Shown here one piece after another: positions 1 through 7,645 of a stretch of DNA of 39,747 bases. The stretch is from a virus. Numbering within the stretch: position 1 is the stretch's first letter; every line of letters begins with the position of its first letter. A program made the position numbers and the translations under genes. The stretch spans positions 1 through 39,747 of the IMG/VR virus record IMGVR_UViG_3300034121_000660; one strand, 5' to 3'. The notes beneath the pieces are model-generated. The model saw only the letters and a list, made by a program, of their open reading frames with translations. It was not told where the DNA came from and searched no databases.

Positions 1-158
1 GACCGACCGACTAAAACAAACCACAGCCCCGACACAGCGGGGCACTCCTTAATCGATAGCTAAGAGTATGCCAGCCAGCTGTACATTTGTCCAGCACTAA
101 TTTCGCTGGATAGAAAAGGCACTACTTGTGCGGAAGTATTGCGCGAACGCTGTAGAAG

Positions 159-195
159 CTATCCGGCCATTTATCCTGCCATTTTGGCCGGATAG
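159..195. repeat. 11-bp perfect inverted repeat
   Basis: The arms CTATCCGGCCA (159-169) and TGGCCGGATAG (185-195) are exact complements around a 15-nt loop. No U-rich tract follows on either strand, so a simple intrinsic terminator is unlikely. It belongs to the hairpin cluster at the left end of the window. Confidence 0.8.
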
Positions 196-350
196 ACCAC
201 TGACGTTTGTGTCACAAAAAGTGGCGCGTTTTCGCTACTGGGTTTGGACTGACGGCGGCAAACCAACTCTCACTTGGGTGGCTGCACACAATGTTGCAAA
301 AAGGGACACTTTGTGTCCACTTCGTGAGACCTTGCAGCGGCTAGTGTCGC

Positions 351-383
351 CGCAACGCTACACTCGGGTGGTGTAGCGTTGCG
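351..383. repeat. 13-bp perfect inverted repeat
   Basis: The arms CGCAACGCTACAC (351-363) and GTGTAGCGTTGCG (371-383) are exact complements separated by 7 nt. It is the strongest hairpin in the gene-free left end. Neither strand shows a run of T after it, so its role is unknown. Confidence 0.85.
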
Positions 384-518
384 TTCCCGAGCGGGATGTC
401 GCCTATACCCGACATGGCACAAAGCGGGCAAGCGGCGGCTTTTTATACCCGAGCGGGAACGCCGCTTCGGTGAGGCTTTGTGGCAAAGCGTGCGCTTTTG
501 CGCCTCTTTGTTGACGCT

Positions 519-815
519 TTAAGACAGCTTCGCTGCCTCGGCGCGCTTGGTCTCGAGGTCGTCCCACAGCTCCTGCAGGGCGTTCAATTGGCCGGCCGCA
601 TGGGCGAGGAAGCCGGGGTCTTTCGCCGTGGCCATGTTGGACACCAAGAGGACGGCGTCGGCGATTCGGTCCTGCAGGGTGAGCATGATGGCGAGGACGC
701 CGGCGGGGGCTTGGTCGCGGCTGAAGGCTAGGGCGCCGGACATGTCGAAATCTTCGGGTTTTGTGTACATGTCCATGACGACATGTTTGGGGCGTGTACT
801 AATGGTTAGGTGCAT
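519..815 (-). CDS. Hypothetical small helical protein
   Basis: I do not recognise this 98-residue protein. The centre (GVLAIMLTLQDRIADAVLLV) and the C-terminal half look alpha-helical, ending in a charged stretch. A shorter start at the internal ATG giving MDMYTKPEDF (about residue 15) is equally plausible because neither start has a clear SD. It is the last gene of the leftward terminase block, about 30 nt after the zinc-ribbon gene, and is followed by the hairpin-rich gene-free region. No transmembrane segment or signal peptide is evident. Confidence 0.55.
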   Translation of the reverse strand: MHLTISTRPKHVVMDMYTKPEDFDMSGALAFSRDQAPAGVLAIMLTLQDRIADAVLLVSNMATAKDPGFLAHAAGQLNALQELWDDLETKRAEAAKLS

Positions 816-848
816 AGTTTTTGGTTAGTAGTTAAAGTGTGGCTTGAA

Positions 849-1052
849 CTATCGTGCGATTCGTATGCTGCGGAGCAGCTTGTCGGCGTTGACCACAAAC
901 GGTGCGCACTCAAGGCAGCACGGCCCGAGTTGCGGGTCGCGCAGCCATTTAGGCGTGAGCGGTTGCTCGCAGACTTGGCACAAAGGATGGCCGCCGGGGG
1001 CGACCTTCCAGTCGTCCGGTGGCGGGGCTTGGCCGCGGAAGAGCGTGGTCAT
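849..1052 (-). CDS. Small zinc-ribbon-like protein
   Basis: This 67-residue protein has cysteine pairs at residues 25/28 (CQVC) and 45/46/49 (CCLEC), about 20 residues apart, which is the spacing of a zinc ribbon. Its ATG lies one base after the terminase stop codon, so it is probably translationally coupled to the terminase. Small zinc-binding proteins are common next to phage packaging genes, but no function is assigned. The basic C-terminus (KLLRSIRIAR) could bind nucleic acid; that is inference. Confidence 0.6.
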   Translation of the reverse strand: MTTLFRGQAPPPDDWKVAPGGHPLCQVCEQPLTPKWLRDPQLGPCCLECAPFVVNADKLLRSIRIAR

Positions 1053-1053
1053 A

Positions 1054-2706
1054 CTAGTAGCTGCCGCCTCCGCGGGACTTCATGCTGCCGCCGTCGATGA
1101 ACATGGCGTCGCTGAGGCAGATGTAGCGCAGCACGTCGATGGGATCTTTGGTCGGAGCCTTTTTGCCGTCTGCTCCGGTGTAGGTCTGCAAAGCGTAGAT
1201 CGTGTTCTTGCAGTTTTCGCTAATGTACAGGCGCGGCTGGTTGCGGGCGTCTACTGGCAGTTCTGGATTGTATGACAAGGCGTCATTGATCATGCCAACG
1301 CCCTCGTCAATGCTGTCGCCGGGGGTGGCTGTGAAGAACATGTCAAGGGACGCCATTTCATCGATGAGGGTCGTCGGCGCTTCCTTACCAAGGGTCTTGG
1401 AATGCCCATACCGGCTGTCCATCCAGCGCTCAAAGATGGTCTCGCCGGCCTCGACGCGCAGGATCTCATCTTTGTAACGCTGCAAGCCGAAGCCGAAGTC
1501 CTGCATGGCGGGCCCAGGGCGGCCGTCCATGCGCTTGCCGTCTGGGAGCGCCCATTCGCCGGCGTAGCCAACGCCTTCAATGTATTCGGTCTGACTGGGC
1601 CATTCGCGGTAGACGATGGTGCGGCCAGCGTTGTCGAATACGGTCCAGAGCATGAACCAGTTTTTGCCGCTGGCCGGATCAACCCAATGATACTTAGTGC
1701 CGTTCGGTATTTCAGAATGGCGAATGACGTGGACCTTGGGATTGAAGAGCGGGAAGCGGCCGGCGATGGCTTTGGTCGGCACGCCGTAAGCGCGCGTGAG
1801 GATTTTCTCGCGGGTCTCGGACTGCAGCTCGCGCTTCATGCGGGACCATCCGGCCCAGGGGTTGCTCTGCGTGTGGAAGTAGAGGACCGGGCGGCCCTTC
1901 GGATTGATCTGCTCAATGGGCACCTGCTCGTAGCCAACAACCTTGCCCTCGGCGTCCTTGCGCGGCAGCAGCTCGGCGTCAACCTCCTGCACGTTTTTGG
2001 CGCCGTTAAGGTAGTCGGCAACGGTGGGCGACCAGCCCTGGACCGGCGTAAAAGTCACGGCGAGCTTGCCGTTGCGGTCAACTAAGCGGAAGCGAAGGGT
2101 TTCAAGGACATCGAGCGGAACTAATTCATCGCACCAGCAGGCATCAATCTCGCCGCCTTCAATTGTGGAGGGATCTTGGGCGTAATTACGGAAGATGCAG
2201 ACCGCCTGGTTAGGCGCAACGAACTTTGCTTCAGTGAAGCCGCCTTTGACCGAGTAAGTGATGTTTGTGACCTGTCCCTTTCTGGCATTCCTCCACTCTG
2301 GCGGCATGTATTTCCAAATGCGGGGCTGCTGCAATTCGATTGAGTTGGGCGCCGTGGTTTGAAAGCACCAGACGACCGCGCCGGGCTTGCTGTACATCGT
2401 TTTGATGACCTCCTTGGCCGCCCACTCGGTTTTGCCGGACCTGTTTCCGCCCATGACGAGCAATTCGCGGTGTTTTTCCAGCAGCTCGGACGCGCGGCGC
2501 CACACCGGAGGGATAAAGCCATGCCGAAAGGGGTCCGATGCCTCGCGGGCGATCAGCTCCTCGCGCTTTTTGAGGTATTGCCAGCCCTCATCCGCACCGA
2601 GTTCCTGCAGAATGTCGTAATCGACCTGCATGACCGGGTGCGGGGTAGGCGTGAAGCGTTGTGCGTGTGCGTTTTCCAAAATAGTTAGGACGCTGAGCCG
2701 GTGCAC
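1054..2706 (-). CDS. terL: Terminase large subunit
   Basis: This is the ATPase-nuclease that packages DNA into the procapsid. The frame is 550 residues. Walker A is GGNRSGKT (86-93) and Walker B IDACWCDE with the catalytic DE at 193-194. The C-terminal RNase-H-like nuclease domain has candidate metal ligands D343, D430 and D524. The frame opens with GTG; an ATG at codon 26 (MQVDYDILQE, start near 2631) is an equally good start and would give a 525-residue protein. It is part of the leftward operon and lies far from the HTH protein at 10855-11460 that could be its small subunit. Length and motif order are normal for the family. Confidence 0.93.
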   Translation of the reverse strand: MHRLSVLTILENAHAQRFTPTPHPVMQVDYDILQELGADEGWQYLKKREELIAREASDPFRHGFIPPVWRRASELLEKHRELLVMGGNRSGKTEWAAKEVIKTMYSKPGAVVWCFQTTAPNSIELQQPRIWKYMPPEWRNARKGQVTNITYSVKGGFTEAKFVAPNQAVCIFRNYAQDPSTIEGGEIDACWCDELVPLDVLETLRFRLVDRNGKLAVTFTPVQGWSPTVADYLNGAKNVQEVDAELLPRKDAEGKVVGYEQVPIEQINPKGRPVLYFHTQSNPWAGWSRMKRELQSETREKILTRAYGVPTKAIAGRFPLFNPKVHVIRHSEIPNGTKYHWVDPASGKNWFMLWTVFDNAGRTIVYREWPSQTEYIEGVGYAGEWALPDGKRMDGRPGPAMQDFGFGLQRYKDEILRVEAGETIFERWMDSRYGHSKTLGKEAPTTLIDEMASLDMFFTATPGDSIDEGVGMINDALSYNPELPVDARNQPRLYISENCKNTIYALQTYTGADGKKAPTKDPIDVLRYICLSDAMFIDGGSMKSRGGGSY

Positions 2707-2754
2707 TGCGCCGTGCCGGCCCCCTACAGGCCGTTGTTAAGTCGGCTCGGCGTC

Positions 2755-3030
2755 CTAAAGTTGCTTCCCAACGATGTCCATCGTCGGGTTTTCTAAAACT
2801 GTGACCTGGTCCGACCGGAAGTGCCGGATCTTGCCGCCGTCCTCGAGAACTACGGCGAAGATGTCATTCGACAACGGCCCGCCGGACTCAACGTAGAGCA
2901 GGCTGCCGTAGCCGACCGGTGTTTCTACCGGCACGATGCGTTGAAATTCATGGATCATCCCAAAAGTGACGGCGCGGAGGTTGGCTGCAGGCCCCTCCGC
3001 TCGCTCACACCACTTGCTCTCGGCCGCCAC
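2755..3030 (-). CDS. Hypothetical small beta-rich protein
   Basis: This 91-residue protein is not recognised. Its C-terminal two thirds (from MIHEFQRIVP) alternates hydrophobic and polar residues like a small beta-barrel or SH3-like fold: SLLYVES, DIFAVVLEDG and IRHFRSDQVTVL are strand-like. The first 24 residues are less convincing, so the real start may be the internal ATG at about 2958, giving 67 residues. It precedes the terminase in the transcript with a gap of about 50 nt. Confidence 0.55.
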   Translation of the reverse strand: MAAESKWCERAEGPAANLRAVTFGMIHEFQRIVPVETPVGYGSLLYVESGGPLSNDIFAVVLEDGGKIRHFRSDQVTVLENPTMDIVGKQL

Positions 3031-3076
3031 ACCACATAACAGGCCGCTGCAGAGCGTTTGATGCCGTCAGTTAAAT

Positions 3077-3232
3077 TCATCGGCGTGCTTTCTTGGCGGC
3101 CATCTCGGCGCACAGAGCATCGGCCTTTTTCTTGGCCGACTTGGCGACCATATTGGCGCGCAAGCCCTTGAGGCGCATGATCTCGTTATCAATGGCCTCA
3201 ATCTCGGGCGTCATAGTTTTGTATTTTTCCAT
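3077..3232 (-). CDS. Hypothetical 51-residue basic helical protein
   Basis: The frame reads MEKYKTMTPEIEAIDNEIMR and continues to a lysine- and arginine-rich C-terminus (KKARR). The whole chain looks like one long amphipathic, probably coiled-coil, helix. It begins 7 nt after the stop of the preceding membrane-peptide gene, consistent with the compact operon. No family is recognised. A nucleic-acid-binding or accessory role is possible from its charge, but that is inference. Confidence 0.6.
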   Translation of the reverse strand: MEKYKTMTPEIEAIDNEIMRLKGLRANMVAKSAKKKADALCAEMAAKKARR

Positions 3233-3238
3233 ATAAAG

Positions 3239-3394
3239 TCAGGGTTGCACAGTGACGTGCCAAAGGCCGATTTGGGCTAGGGCATAGCCGAGCCATATGA
3301 GGCCGTTCCAGAAGTTGTGGTGGATGAACGCCTGGTCGATGGCCACGGTGAAATACATGAAGCCGACGAGGGCAATGAGGACGGCGCTGGTCAT
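3239..3394 (-). CDS. Small two-helix membrane protein
   Basis: The frame encodes 51 residues with two hydrophobic segments: residues 4-18 (AVLIALVGFMYFTVA) and 29-46 (FWNGLIWLGYALAQIGLW), separated by a polar loop with two histidines. Its ATG overlaps the upstream stop as ATGA, which supports it being real. It is too small to be a classical holin, and it sits in the early operon rather than the lysis cassette. The function is unknown; an inner-membrane location is predicted. Confidence 0.65.
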   Translation of the reverse strand: MTSAVLIALVGFMYFTVAIDQAFIHHNFWNGLIWLGYALAQIGLWHVTVQP

Positions 3395-3648
3395 TTGTCC
3401 CATCCTTCCCGCAGATGGCCGAAGTCCCGCGGCTCAGTAACCTCAATGCCCCCAGTGCCACAGGCGCCGCACCTTCCGATGTGGTAGGTGGCCACGGAGT
3501 TGCCCTCGGGGCGCTTGCCGTGCAGCCGGCCGCACTGGTTGCATATCCAGTCGGGATACTGTTTGGGTTTCTTCATAAAAATTCCGTCCCAGTTGCGGCG
3601 AAAGAGGGTGCCATTCACCGCACGCAGGGTGTCGCCTTTTCCGGCCAT
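3391..3648 (-). CDS. GKGD-motif / zinc-ribbon fusion protein
   Basis: The 85-residue protein joins two pieces usually seen as separate small phage proteins. Residues 1-24 carry the GKGD...R.VN....NWD.IF pattern, and residues 25-85 are a zinc ribbon with C36, C39, C60 and C63 and a C-terminal TEPRDFG motif. The start is ATG at 3648, one base after the stop of the upstream gene; a second ATG at 3576 would give the zinc ribbon alone. The end overlaps the next gene as ATGA. The function is unknown. Family resemblance is from memory, and the fusion is what the frame shows. Confidence 0.6.
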   Translation of the reverse strand: MAGKGDTLRAVNGTLFRRNWDGIFMKKPKQYPDWICNQCGRLHGKRPEGNSVATYHIGRCGACGTGGIEVTEPRDFGHLREGWDK

Positions 3649-3649
3649 G

Positions 3650-3799
3650 CTATCGGCGCGTCTTGGCGGTCTTCGCGGATTGCTTGAATGCCTTGGCGGT
3701 TGGCGCGCCGGCAGATCCGGGTTTGCGCATGCGTTCACCGCTTCCGGCGGCGATGCGGGCCTGCTTGGCATTTATGTTGGCGTATAGTCCTTTTTTCAT
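3650..3799 (-). CDS. Conserved small basic phage protein
   Basis: This 49-residue protein begins MKKGLYANINAKQARIAAGS and continues with GERMRKPG and a lysine-rich tail. The pattern 'KKGLYANI-AK--RI-AGSGE-MR-PG--GAPTA' is widespread in tailed-phage genomes as an uncharacterised small protein. It is strongly basic, so DNA or RNA binding is plausible. The start overlaps the upstream metallopeptidase-like gene (ATGA) and the stop is one base from the next ATG. The longer open frame upstream is not needed. Confidence 0.75.
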   Translation of the reverse strand: MKKGLYANINAKQARIAAGSGERMRKPGSAGAPTAKAFKQSAKTAKTRR

Positions 3800-4167
3800 G
3801 CTGTTGGTTTTGGTTTCTTGTTGAGGCGAAGCCACGCTTCGCGGAAGAGGTAAGACTGGATGTAGGCGCCGGTTTCTTCGTCGTTGCTGACGATGTGGCG
3901 CAAGACGTGGGCCGTGACGTGGTAGAGTTCGTGAACCAGCGAGCCGATGTCGTCTGCGTCCTCGATCCAAACGACGGCGTGCGAGTTGTAGCACATAGCC
4001 CAGGCGGCATCGCCCTCGTCGGGGGCGTTGTCGGGGTCGTTGGGGTCAAGCTGGAGAATCGCCACGCACCGCCGCAGCGCCGTGCTCTGAGGGGTGCCGG
4101 CGAAGAACTCAACGGCGAGGCCGAAAGTCTGTTCGCGCACGGTGAAGCGGCGGGCGGGGCGTTTCAT
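3796..4167 (-). CDS. Putative metallopeptidase-like protein (HExxH)
   Basis: This 123-residue protein carries HELYH in the context DIGSLVHELYHVTAHVLRHI, a zincin-type HExxH signature with a further histidine downstream. The N-terminal part starts MKRPARRFTVREQTFGLAV. Small early phage proteins with this arrangement are known as putative metallopeptidases, with no proven substrate. I chose ATG 4167 because it lies one base after the upstream stop; the open frame extends 21 codons further. Its end overlaps the next gene by ATGA. Activity is inferred only. Confidence 0.65.
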   Translation of the reverse strand: MKRPARRFTVREQTFGLAVEFFAGTPQSTALRRCVAILQLDPNDPDNAPDEGDAAWAMCYNSHAVVWIEDADDIGSLVHELYHVTAHVLRHIVSNDEETGAYIQSYLFREAWLRLNKKPKPTA

Positions 4168-4168
4168 T

Positions 4169-4462
4169 TTATTGCTGGGCGCCAGCCTCGTCGCATTCGG
4201 CCCCGCATGCTGCGTAGCCAGCGATGTCAAGCCAGTTGTCGGCCTTGGCTGCGTGGGACTGCCGGCCGAGCTTCACGCAGATCATCAGCGCGGCGATGTC
4301 GCTTGCGGTGACGACTACGGGGTAGCCGTTGCTGCGAGTGAGGTAGGCTGAGATCATCGCGGCCTGCGTGCCGAAGTCATCGCTAGGCGCACCGTAGCTG
4401 TCATTACGCTCGCCGCACACGGCGGTGGCCGCGGCGGTGAGGATGGTTTGTGCGGTGCGCAT
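4169..4462 (-). CDS. DUF6378-like phage protein
   Basis: This 97-residue protein has the pattern ERNDSYGAPSDDFG, then DIAALMICVKLGR, then DNWLDIAGYAACG. The same three blocks in the same order define small phage proteins of the DUF6378 type, whose function is unknown. The alpha-helical acidic surface resembles small nucleotide-pyrophosphohydrolase-like folds, but no catalytic set is complete. The start ATG overlaps the exonuclease stop as TAATG, which excludes the longer open frame. Confidence 0.7.
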   Translation of the reverse strand: MRTAQTILTAAATAVCGERNDSYGAPSDDFGTQAAMISAYLTRSNGYPVVVTASDIAALMICVKLGRQSHAAKADNWLDIAGYAACGAECDEAGAQQ

Positions 4463-5220
4463 TAGGCTGCTTTCTTGAGGCGCAGATTCGCGTAGTGCAG
4501 GAACAGGCGAGCCTTGAAGTTTTCCCACAGCGGCTCTGCGGAGAAGATCCAGGAAACCTCAAAGTCGTCTGGCGACTCCTTGCCGATGCGCACGATGCCG
4601 CGGCGCTGGACTTTCATGGTCGGCCGGTTTTCGTTCCACAGCTGCTCGTAGCCAGCCAATTGGATCTTGTGCGCCGGCACGATGGCTTTGGATGTCTTCC
4701 AGTCGAGGAGCACAACCTTGCCGTCACGGTCGCGCGCGGGAGCATCGATGGTTCCTCCGAAGAGGTATTCTTCGCTGACCAGCTGGACCTCAGGCTCGAT
4801 GACCTCAAAGCCCTCCTCATCCCACCAAGTGCGGAAGTTGTTGTAGGCAATGGTCGCCTTCTCAACGTCTGCTGGGGAGAACTCCGAGAGGTCGGGCTCA
4901 TGATTGTGCAGAAAACATTCGATCATGAAGTGCGCGACCGTCCCAATATCGGCCGCCTTATCACGGACCTTCCGGTAGTCCTGCCCTTCAGTTCCAAGCT
5001 TCCATGCCCAGTGGATAAGACCGCTGGTGTCCTCACCGATCTTGGCGATAGTGCTGGCACCGGGAACGTCGGTGCCGTCTTTAAGCGGGTACTTCTGGTG
5101 AGCCCGGGTCTTTTCAAGGCGTACGATCTTGCGTCCGTCCTCGGTGAAGCGGTCGGGCTCGGCGGGTTTGACCGCCTTGGCCCTGCGCGTAGTTGCCTTG
5201 CGTGGTGTTTTGGCAGGCAT
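4462..5220 (-). CDS. RecB/Cas4-like PD-(D/E)XK exonuclease
   Basis: This is a predicted Mg-dependent exonuclease for phage recombination or end processing. In 252 residues it shows the RecB-family motifs in order: H97 in GTVAHFMIE, E142/E144, D159 in GGTIDAP, D173 and K175 in LLDWKTSK, and Q187-x3-Y191 in IQLAGYEQ. The N-terminus is basic (KTPRKATTRRAK). The start lies 5 nt after the ssDNA-binding protein gene, and the end overlaps the next gene as TAATG. The neighbours (ssDNA-binding protein, resolvase, helicase) make a recombination/replication role likely. No recombinase (Erf, Beta or RecT) is seen beside it. Confidence 0.82.
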   Translation of the reverse strand: MPAKTPRKATTRRAKAVKPAEPDRFTEDGRKIVRLEKTRAHQKYPLKDGTDVPGASTIAKIGEDTSGLIHWAWKLGTEGQDYRKVRDKAADIGTVAHFMIECFLHNHEPDLSEFSPADVEKATIAYNNFRTWWDEEGFEVIEPEVQLVSEEYLFGGTIDAPARDRDGKVVLLDWKTSKAIVPAHKIQLAGYEQLWNENRPTMKVQRRGIVRIGKESPDDFEVSWIFSAEPLWENFKARLFLHYANLRLKKAA

Positions 5221-5225
5221 GCTGG

Positions 5226-5798
5226 TTACCAGCTGATCTCTTGGTCGTCGGTGCCGGTCTTGGCCGCAGGGGCTGCGGACTCGCTCACGTCAAAGCCGTA
5301 GGCTTGCGCGCTGCCGCCGTCGCCCCAGGTAACGAGGTCAAGGACTTGCACGGCTTTCGGCTGCAGCGTGATGCCGGCGCCAAGGGATGCGGTGTACCAG
5401 CAATAAGGAACGACAGCGACTTTGAGCTTGGACCCGCCGCCGATGTTGTCGGTGATGGGCTGGCCGTCCGAGCCAAAGAGCTTCGGCTGGCGGCTGAAGG
5501 TTTCGCCTTCCTTGTTCTTGCCCATGGCTTTGACTTTGAGCTTGAGCTGGGTAAGGCCGTCGTTGTCTTCCCAAGGTGCGGCGTGCAGCTTGAGCTTGTC
5601 CTTCTTCAACTCGCGCTTCTTGTCGTCAAGGAACTCGGCGAAGATGGCTTCGACTTGCTTGATGAACGGCTCGGCGTCCTCGGAGGACATTTCAAGGTTC
5701 ACTTTGTAGACGCCAATCTCGTCGAACTTGGTGTCGGCGCGATTGAGGCTGGGATAGCGAGCGATGCCCGCGGGTGTGGTTAGGGTTTTTGTTGCCAT
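5226..5798 (-). CDS. T7 gp2.5-like ssDNA-binding protein
   Basis: This 190-residue protein begins with the typical pattern TPAGIARYPSLNRADTKF...GVYKVNL and has a lysine-rich middle (DDKKRELKKDKLKL). It ends in an acidic tail finishing with an aromatic residue (TDDQEISW), the hallmark used by gp2.5-type proteins to contact polymerase and helicase. It likely coats single strands during replication and recombination. The start is ATG after the AC/AT-rich leader CAAATAATACC, with no SD. It sits between the resolvase-like and exonuclease genes. Confidence in the family is good; partner proteins are inferred. Confidence 0.78.
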   Translation of the reverse strand: MATKTLTTPAGIARYPSLNRADTKFDEIGVYKVNLEMSSEDAEPFIKQVEAIFAEFLDDKKRELKKDKLKLHAAPWEDNDGLTQLKLKVKAMGKNKEGETFSRQPKLFGSDGQPITDNIGGGSKLKVAVVPYCWYTASLGAGITLQPKAVQVLDLVTWGDGGSAQAYGFDVSESAAPAAKTGTDDQEISW

Positions 5799-5802
5799 GG
5801 TA

Positions 5803-6168
5803 TTATTTGGTTTGTGGTTGTGGTTGTGTTTGTGTTGGTACTAGAAAATCAGAGCCGCGGAGGATGGTGAGGAAATCGTTAGCGCGCAGGGTGACCAGCC
5901 AGTCCTCGCCGGTGCGCTTGTGGGCAACGACCGGGAAGAGCTTGTCCTTGGCATCGCGGATAGCCTGGGCGAGCCAGTCTTTCACCTTGGTCACTTGGCA
6001 AAATTTTACCTCCCAGTGAATGTCTGGAAGGCAAGGGCAGACGACATCGGGCGAGTCGCCGAGGCCGCTGAACTGCTGGCCGCGGCGAATGCCGGAATCA
6101 CCGAATGCGGAGCGCAATTCATCGCGCCACATGCGTTCTCCGCGGGCTCCTTTCGCGCGGGAGTTCAT
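5803..6168 (-). CDS. Holliday-junction-resolvase-like PD-(D/E)XK nuclease
   Basis: This 121-residue protein starts MNSRAKGARGERMWRDEL. It has the Hjc/VRR-like arrangement E11, D41 in DSPDVV and E53-x-K55 in HWEVKF. The pattern RRGQQFSG---SPDVV-P-LP-IHWEVK is typical of small phage resolvases that cut branched DNA before packaging. The C-terminus is a short Q/T/P repeat (PTQTQPQPQTK). Its ATG overlaps the helicase stop (ATGA), so it is coupled to replication genes. Confidence 0.78.
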   Translation of the reverse strand: MNSRAKGARGERMWRDELRSAFGDSGIRRGQQFSGLGDSPDVVCPCLPDIHWEVKFCQVTKVKDWLAQAIRDAKDKLFPVVAHKRTGEDWLVTLRANDFLTILRGSDFLVPTQTQPQPQTK

Positions 6169-7553
6169 TTGTAAAAGACCTCCTGCATTTGACGCGATGG
6201 TGCGTAGACGGTGTCGGCGGTGTCTGTGGTGCGGTTGCCAAGCGCGGCGTTCTCAAAGCGGGTCAGCCGCGGGCGCCAGACCAAGTTGACCTTGCCAGTG
6301 GCACCGGCCCTATGTTTCGCAATGATCAACTCTGCATCCTGCGGATCGGGCTCAGTTTCTTGGTCGGCGGCGTAGTACGCAGGCCTGTGCAGTAGACAGA
6401 CCAAATCAGCATCCTGCTCAATGCTGCCACTCTCGCGGAGGTCGGACATCTTTGGGCGGTTGTCAACGGCCTTTTCTGCGTTGCGGTTTACCTGGGCGGC
6501 GGCAACGACCGGCACTCCTAGCTCCATGGCCATGGCTTTAAGTCCGCGGGAGACAAAGCCAACTTCGTTCTCGCGGGACTGGGCTCCGGCGTGGCTGACC
6601 AGCTGCAGATAATCAACAAAGATGACCTTCACGCCCCAGCGGCGGACGGCAAGACGTGCGCGGCCGCGGATGTCGAGCATCGTCAGGCCGCCGCGATCGT
6701 CAACGTAGAGGGGTTCCGTGGCGAACTGGTCGGCGGCCTGCACGATGCGGAGCTTGCTGGCGTGGTCGAGGAAGCCATTGCGAACGACCTCAATGTTGGT
6801 CTCCGCGCGGCCGAGGACAACGCGACTGGCCAGCTCGTTGGCGGGCATCTCCAGCGAGAAATACAAAGTCGGGACGCCGCGGCGGGACATGTTTTCGCAG
6901 GCGTTGAGCATCCAGGCGGATTTGCCCATGGCGGGACGGCCAGCCACGATGGTCAGCTGCCCGGGGCGCAGGCCGCCTGTGAGGTAGTCGAAGGACTTAA
7001 AGCCGGTTTCCACGCCGAGTTTGGCCCCGGGCACCATCAACTTCTCAAGCTCCTCCAGCAGGCCGGGCACGATGGCAGACGCGGGGCGCATGCTGTCAGT
7101 GGATTGCCCGAGGGAAAGCGACAAGACGGACTCGCCGGCGTCTTGAAGCACGCTGTCGGCGGGTTGCGACATATCCGATGCGGCGGACTGCAGGCGGCCA
7201 GCGGCGTTCAAGATGGCGCGGCGGGCGTGGAGGTCGCGGAGAGTCTGGACGTGGTACTCGACTGCGGCAGGGCCGCCGGCGGTGTGGGCAACCATGTCGG
7301 TCACTGCTCCGGCGCCGCCGACAAACTCAAGGCGGTCATGGCTGGCGAGGACTTGGGTCACGGCAACGATGTTTGGGACACCGCCGGCTCCGCGGATGTC
7401 GCGGATGACGCCGAAGACCTGCGCGTTGGCGGGCGTGAAAAAAAGGTCAGCGTTGAGACCGGCGATCTCGTCGATCATCCCGGGCTCAGACATGAGGGCA
7501 CCGAGCACGGCAGCTTCGACCTCCGGCGCGTTGGGAACAATTTGCTTTTTCAT
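6165..7553 (-). CDS. dnaB: Replicative DNA helicase, DnaB family
   Basis: This 462-residue protein has both DnaB domains. The N-terminal helical domain (about 1-150) begins APEVEAAVLGALM. The RecA-like motor contains Walker A GRPAMGKS (205-212), SLEM (233-236), the Walker B segment VDYLQL (313-318), the sensor QVNR (354-357) and DLRESGSIEQDAD (371-383). The length is normal. It unwinds the fork and probably needs loading by the initiator encoded at 8991-9833. The start overlaps the stop of a 30-residue membrane-peptide gene (TAATG), and the end overlaps the resolvase gene (ATGA). Confidence 0.95.
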   Translation of the reverse strand: MKKQIVPNAPEVEAAVLGALMSEPGMIDEIAGLNADLFFTPANAQVFGVIRDIRGAGGVPNIVAVTQVLASHDRLEFVGGAGAVTDMVAHTAGGPAAVEYHVQTLRDLHARRAILNAAGRLQSAASDMSQPADSVLQDAGESVLSLSLGQSTDSMRPASAIVPGLLEELEKLMVPGAKLGVETGFKSFDYLTGGLRPGQLTIVAGRPAMGKSAWMLNACENMSRRGVPTLYFSLEMPANELASRVVLGRAETNIEVVRNGFLDHASKLRIVQAADQFATEPLYVDDRGGLTMLDIRGRARLAVRRWGVKVIFVDYLQLVSHAGAQSRENEVGFVSRGLKAMAMELGVPVVAAAQVNRNAEKAVDNRPKMSDLRESGSIEQDADLVCLLHRPAYYAADQETEPDPQDAELIIAKHRAGATGKVNLVWRPRLTRFENAALGNRTTDTADTVYAPSRQMQEVFYK

Positions 7554-7645
7554 TAGGCGGCGCCTCCGTCGTTATTCTCGAGGATAGCTATGACAATCAT
7601 TGCCAGCAGAAGGAGCAGCAGGTATGTCGTGAGCAGTGCGTTCAC
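7553..7645 (-). CDS. 30-residue single-span membrane peptide
   Basis: A GTG start preceded by a well-placed GGAGG (7 nt upstream) gives a peptide beginning MNALLTTYLLLLLLAMIVIA and ending in an acidic tail (LENNDGGAA). It is one hydrophobic helix, probably with the C-terminus in the cytoplasm. The gene overlaps the previous one by about 74 nt in another frame and ends in TAATG with the helicase. Good SD placement and tight coupling argue that it is real. Its role is unknown; it could anchor replication proteins to the membrane, which is speculation. Confidence 0.6.
   Translation of the reverse strand: MNALLTTYLLLLLLAMIVIAILENNDGGAA

Larger units (their letters stand above)
1..518. other. Gene-free region with clustered inverted repeats
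   Basis: No convincing coding sequence lies here; the one open frame (128-376, plus) resembles nothing and runs through hairpins. Perfect inverted repeats occur at 26-43, 90-110, 159-195, 304-318, 351-383, 396-415 and 431-466. The decamer CCCGAGCGGG appears at 386-395 and again at 448-457, and TATACCCGA at 404-412 and 444-452. The region lies downstream of the leftward terminase block and before whatever leads to the capsid gene. A transcription-control, packaging or replication role is possible, but nothing here decides between them. Confidence 0.5.

Noticed and set aside
128-376. 82-residue plus-strand frame at the left end
   Set aside because: It runs through several perfect hairpins and has no resemblance to known proteins; the repeats explain the region better.
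6591-7556. 321-residue plus-strand frame
   Set aside because: It is the antisense of the DnaB helicase, composed mainly of G/A/H/V-rich shadow sequence with no recognisable motif.
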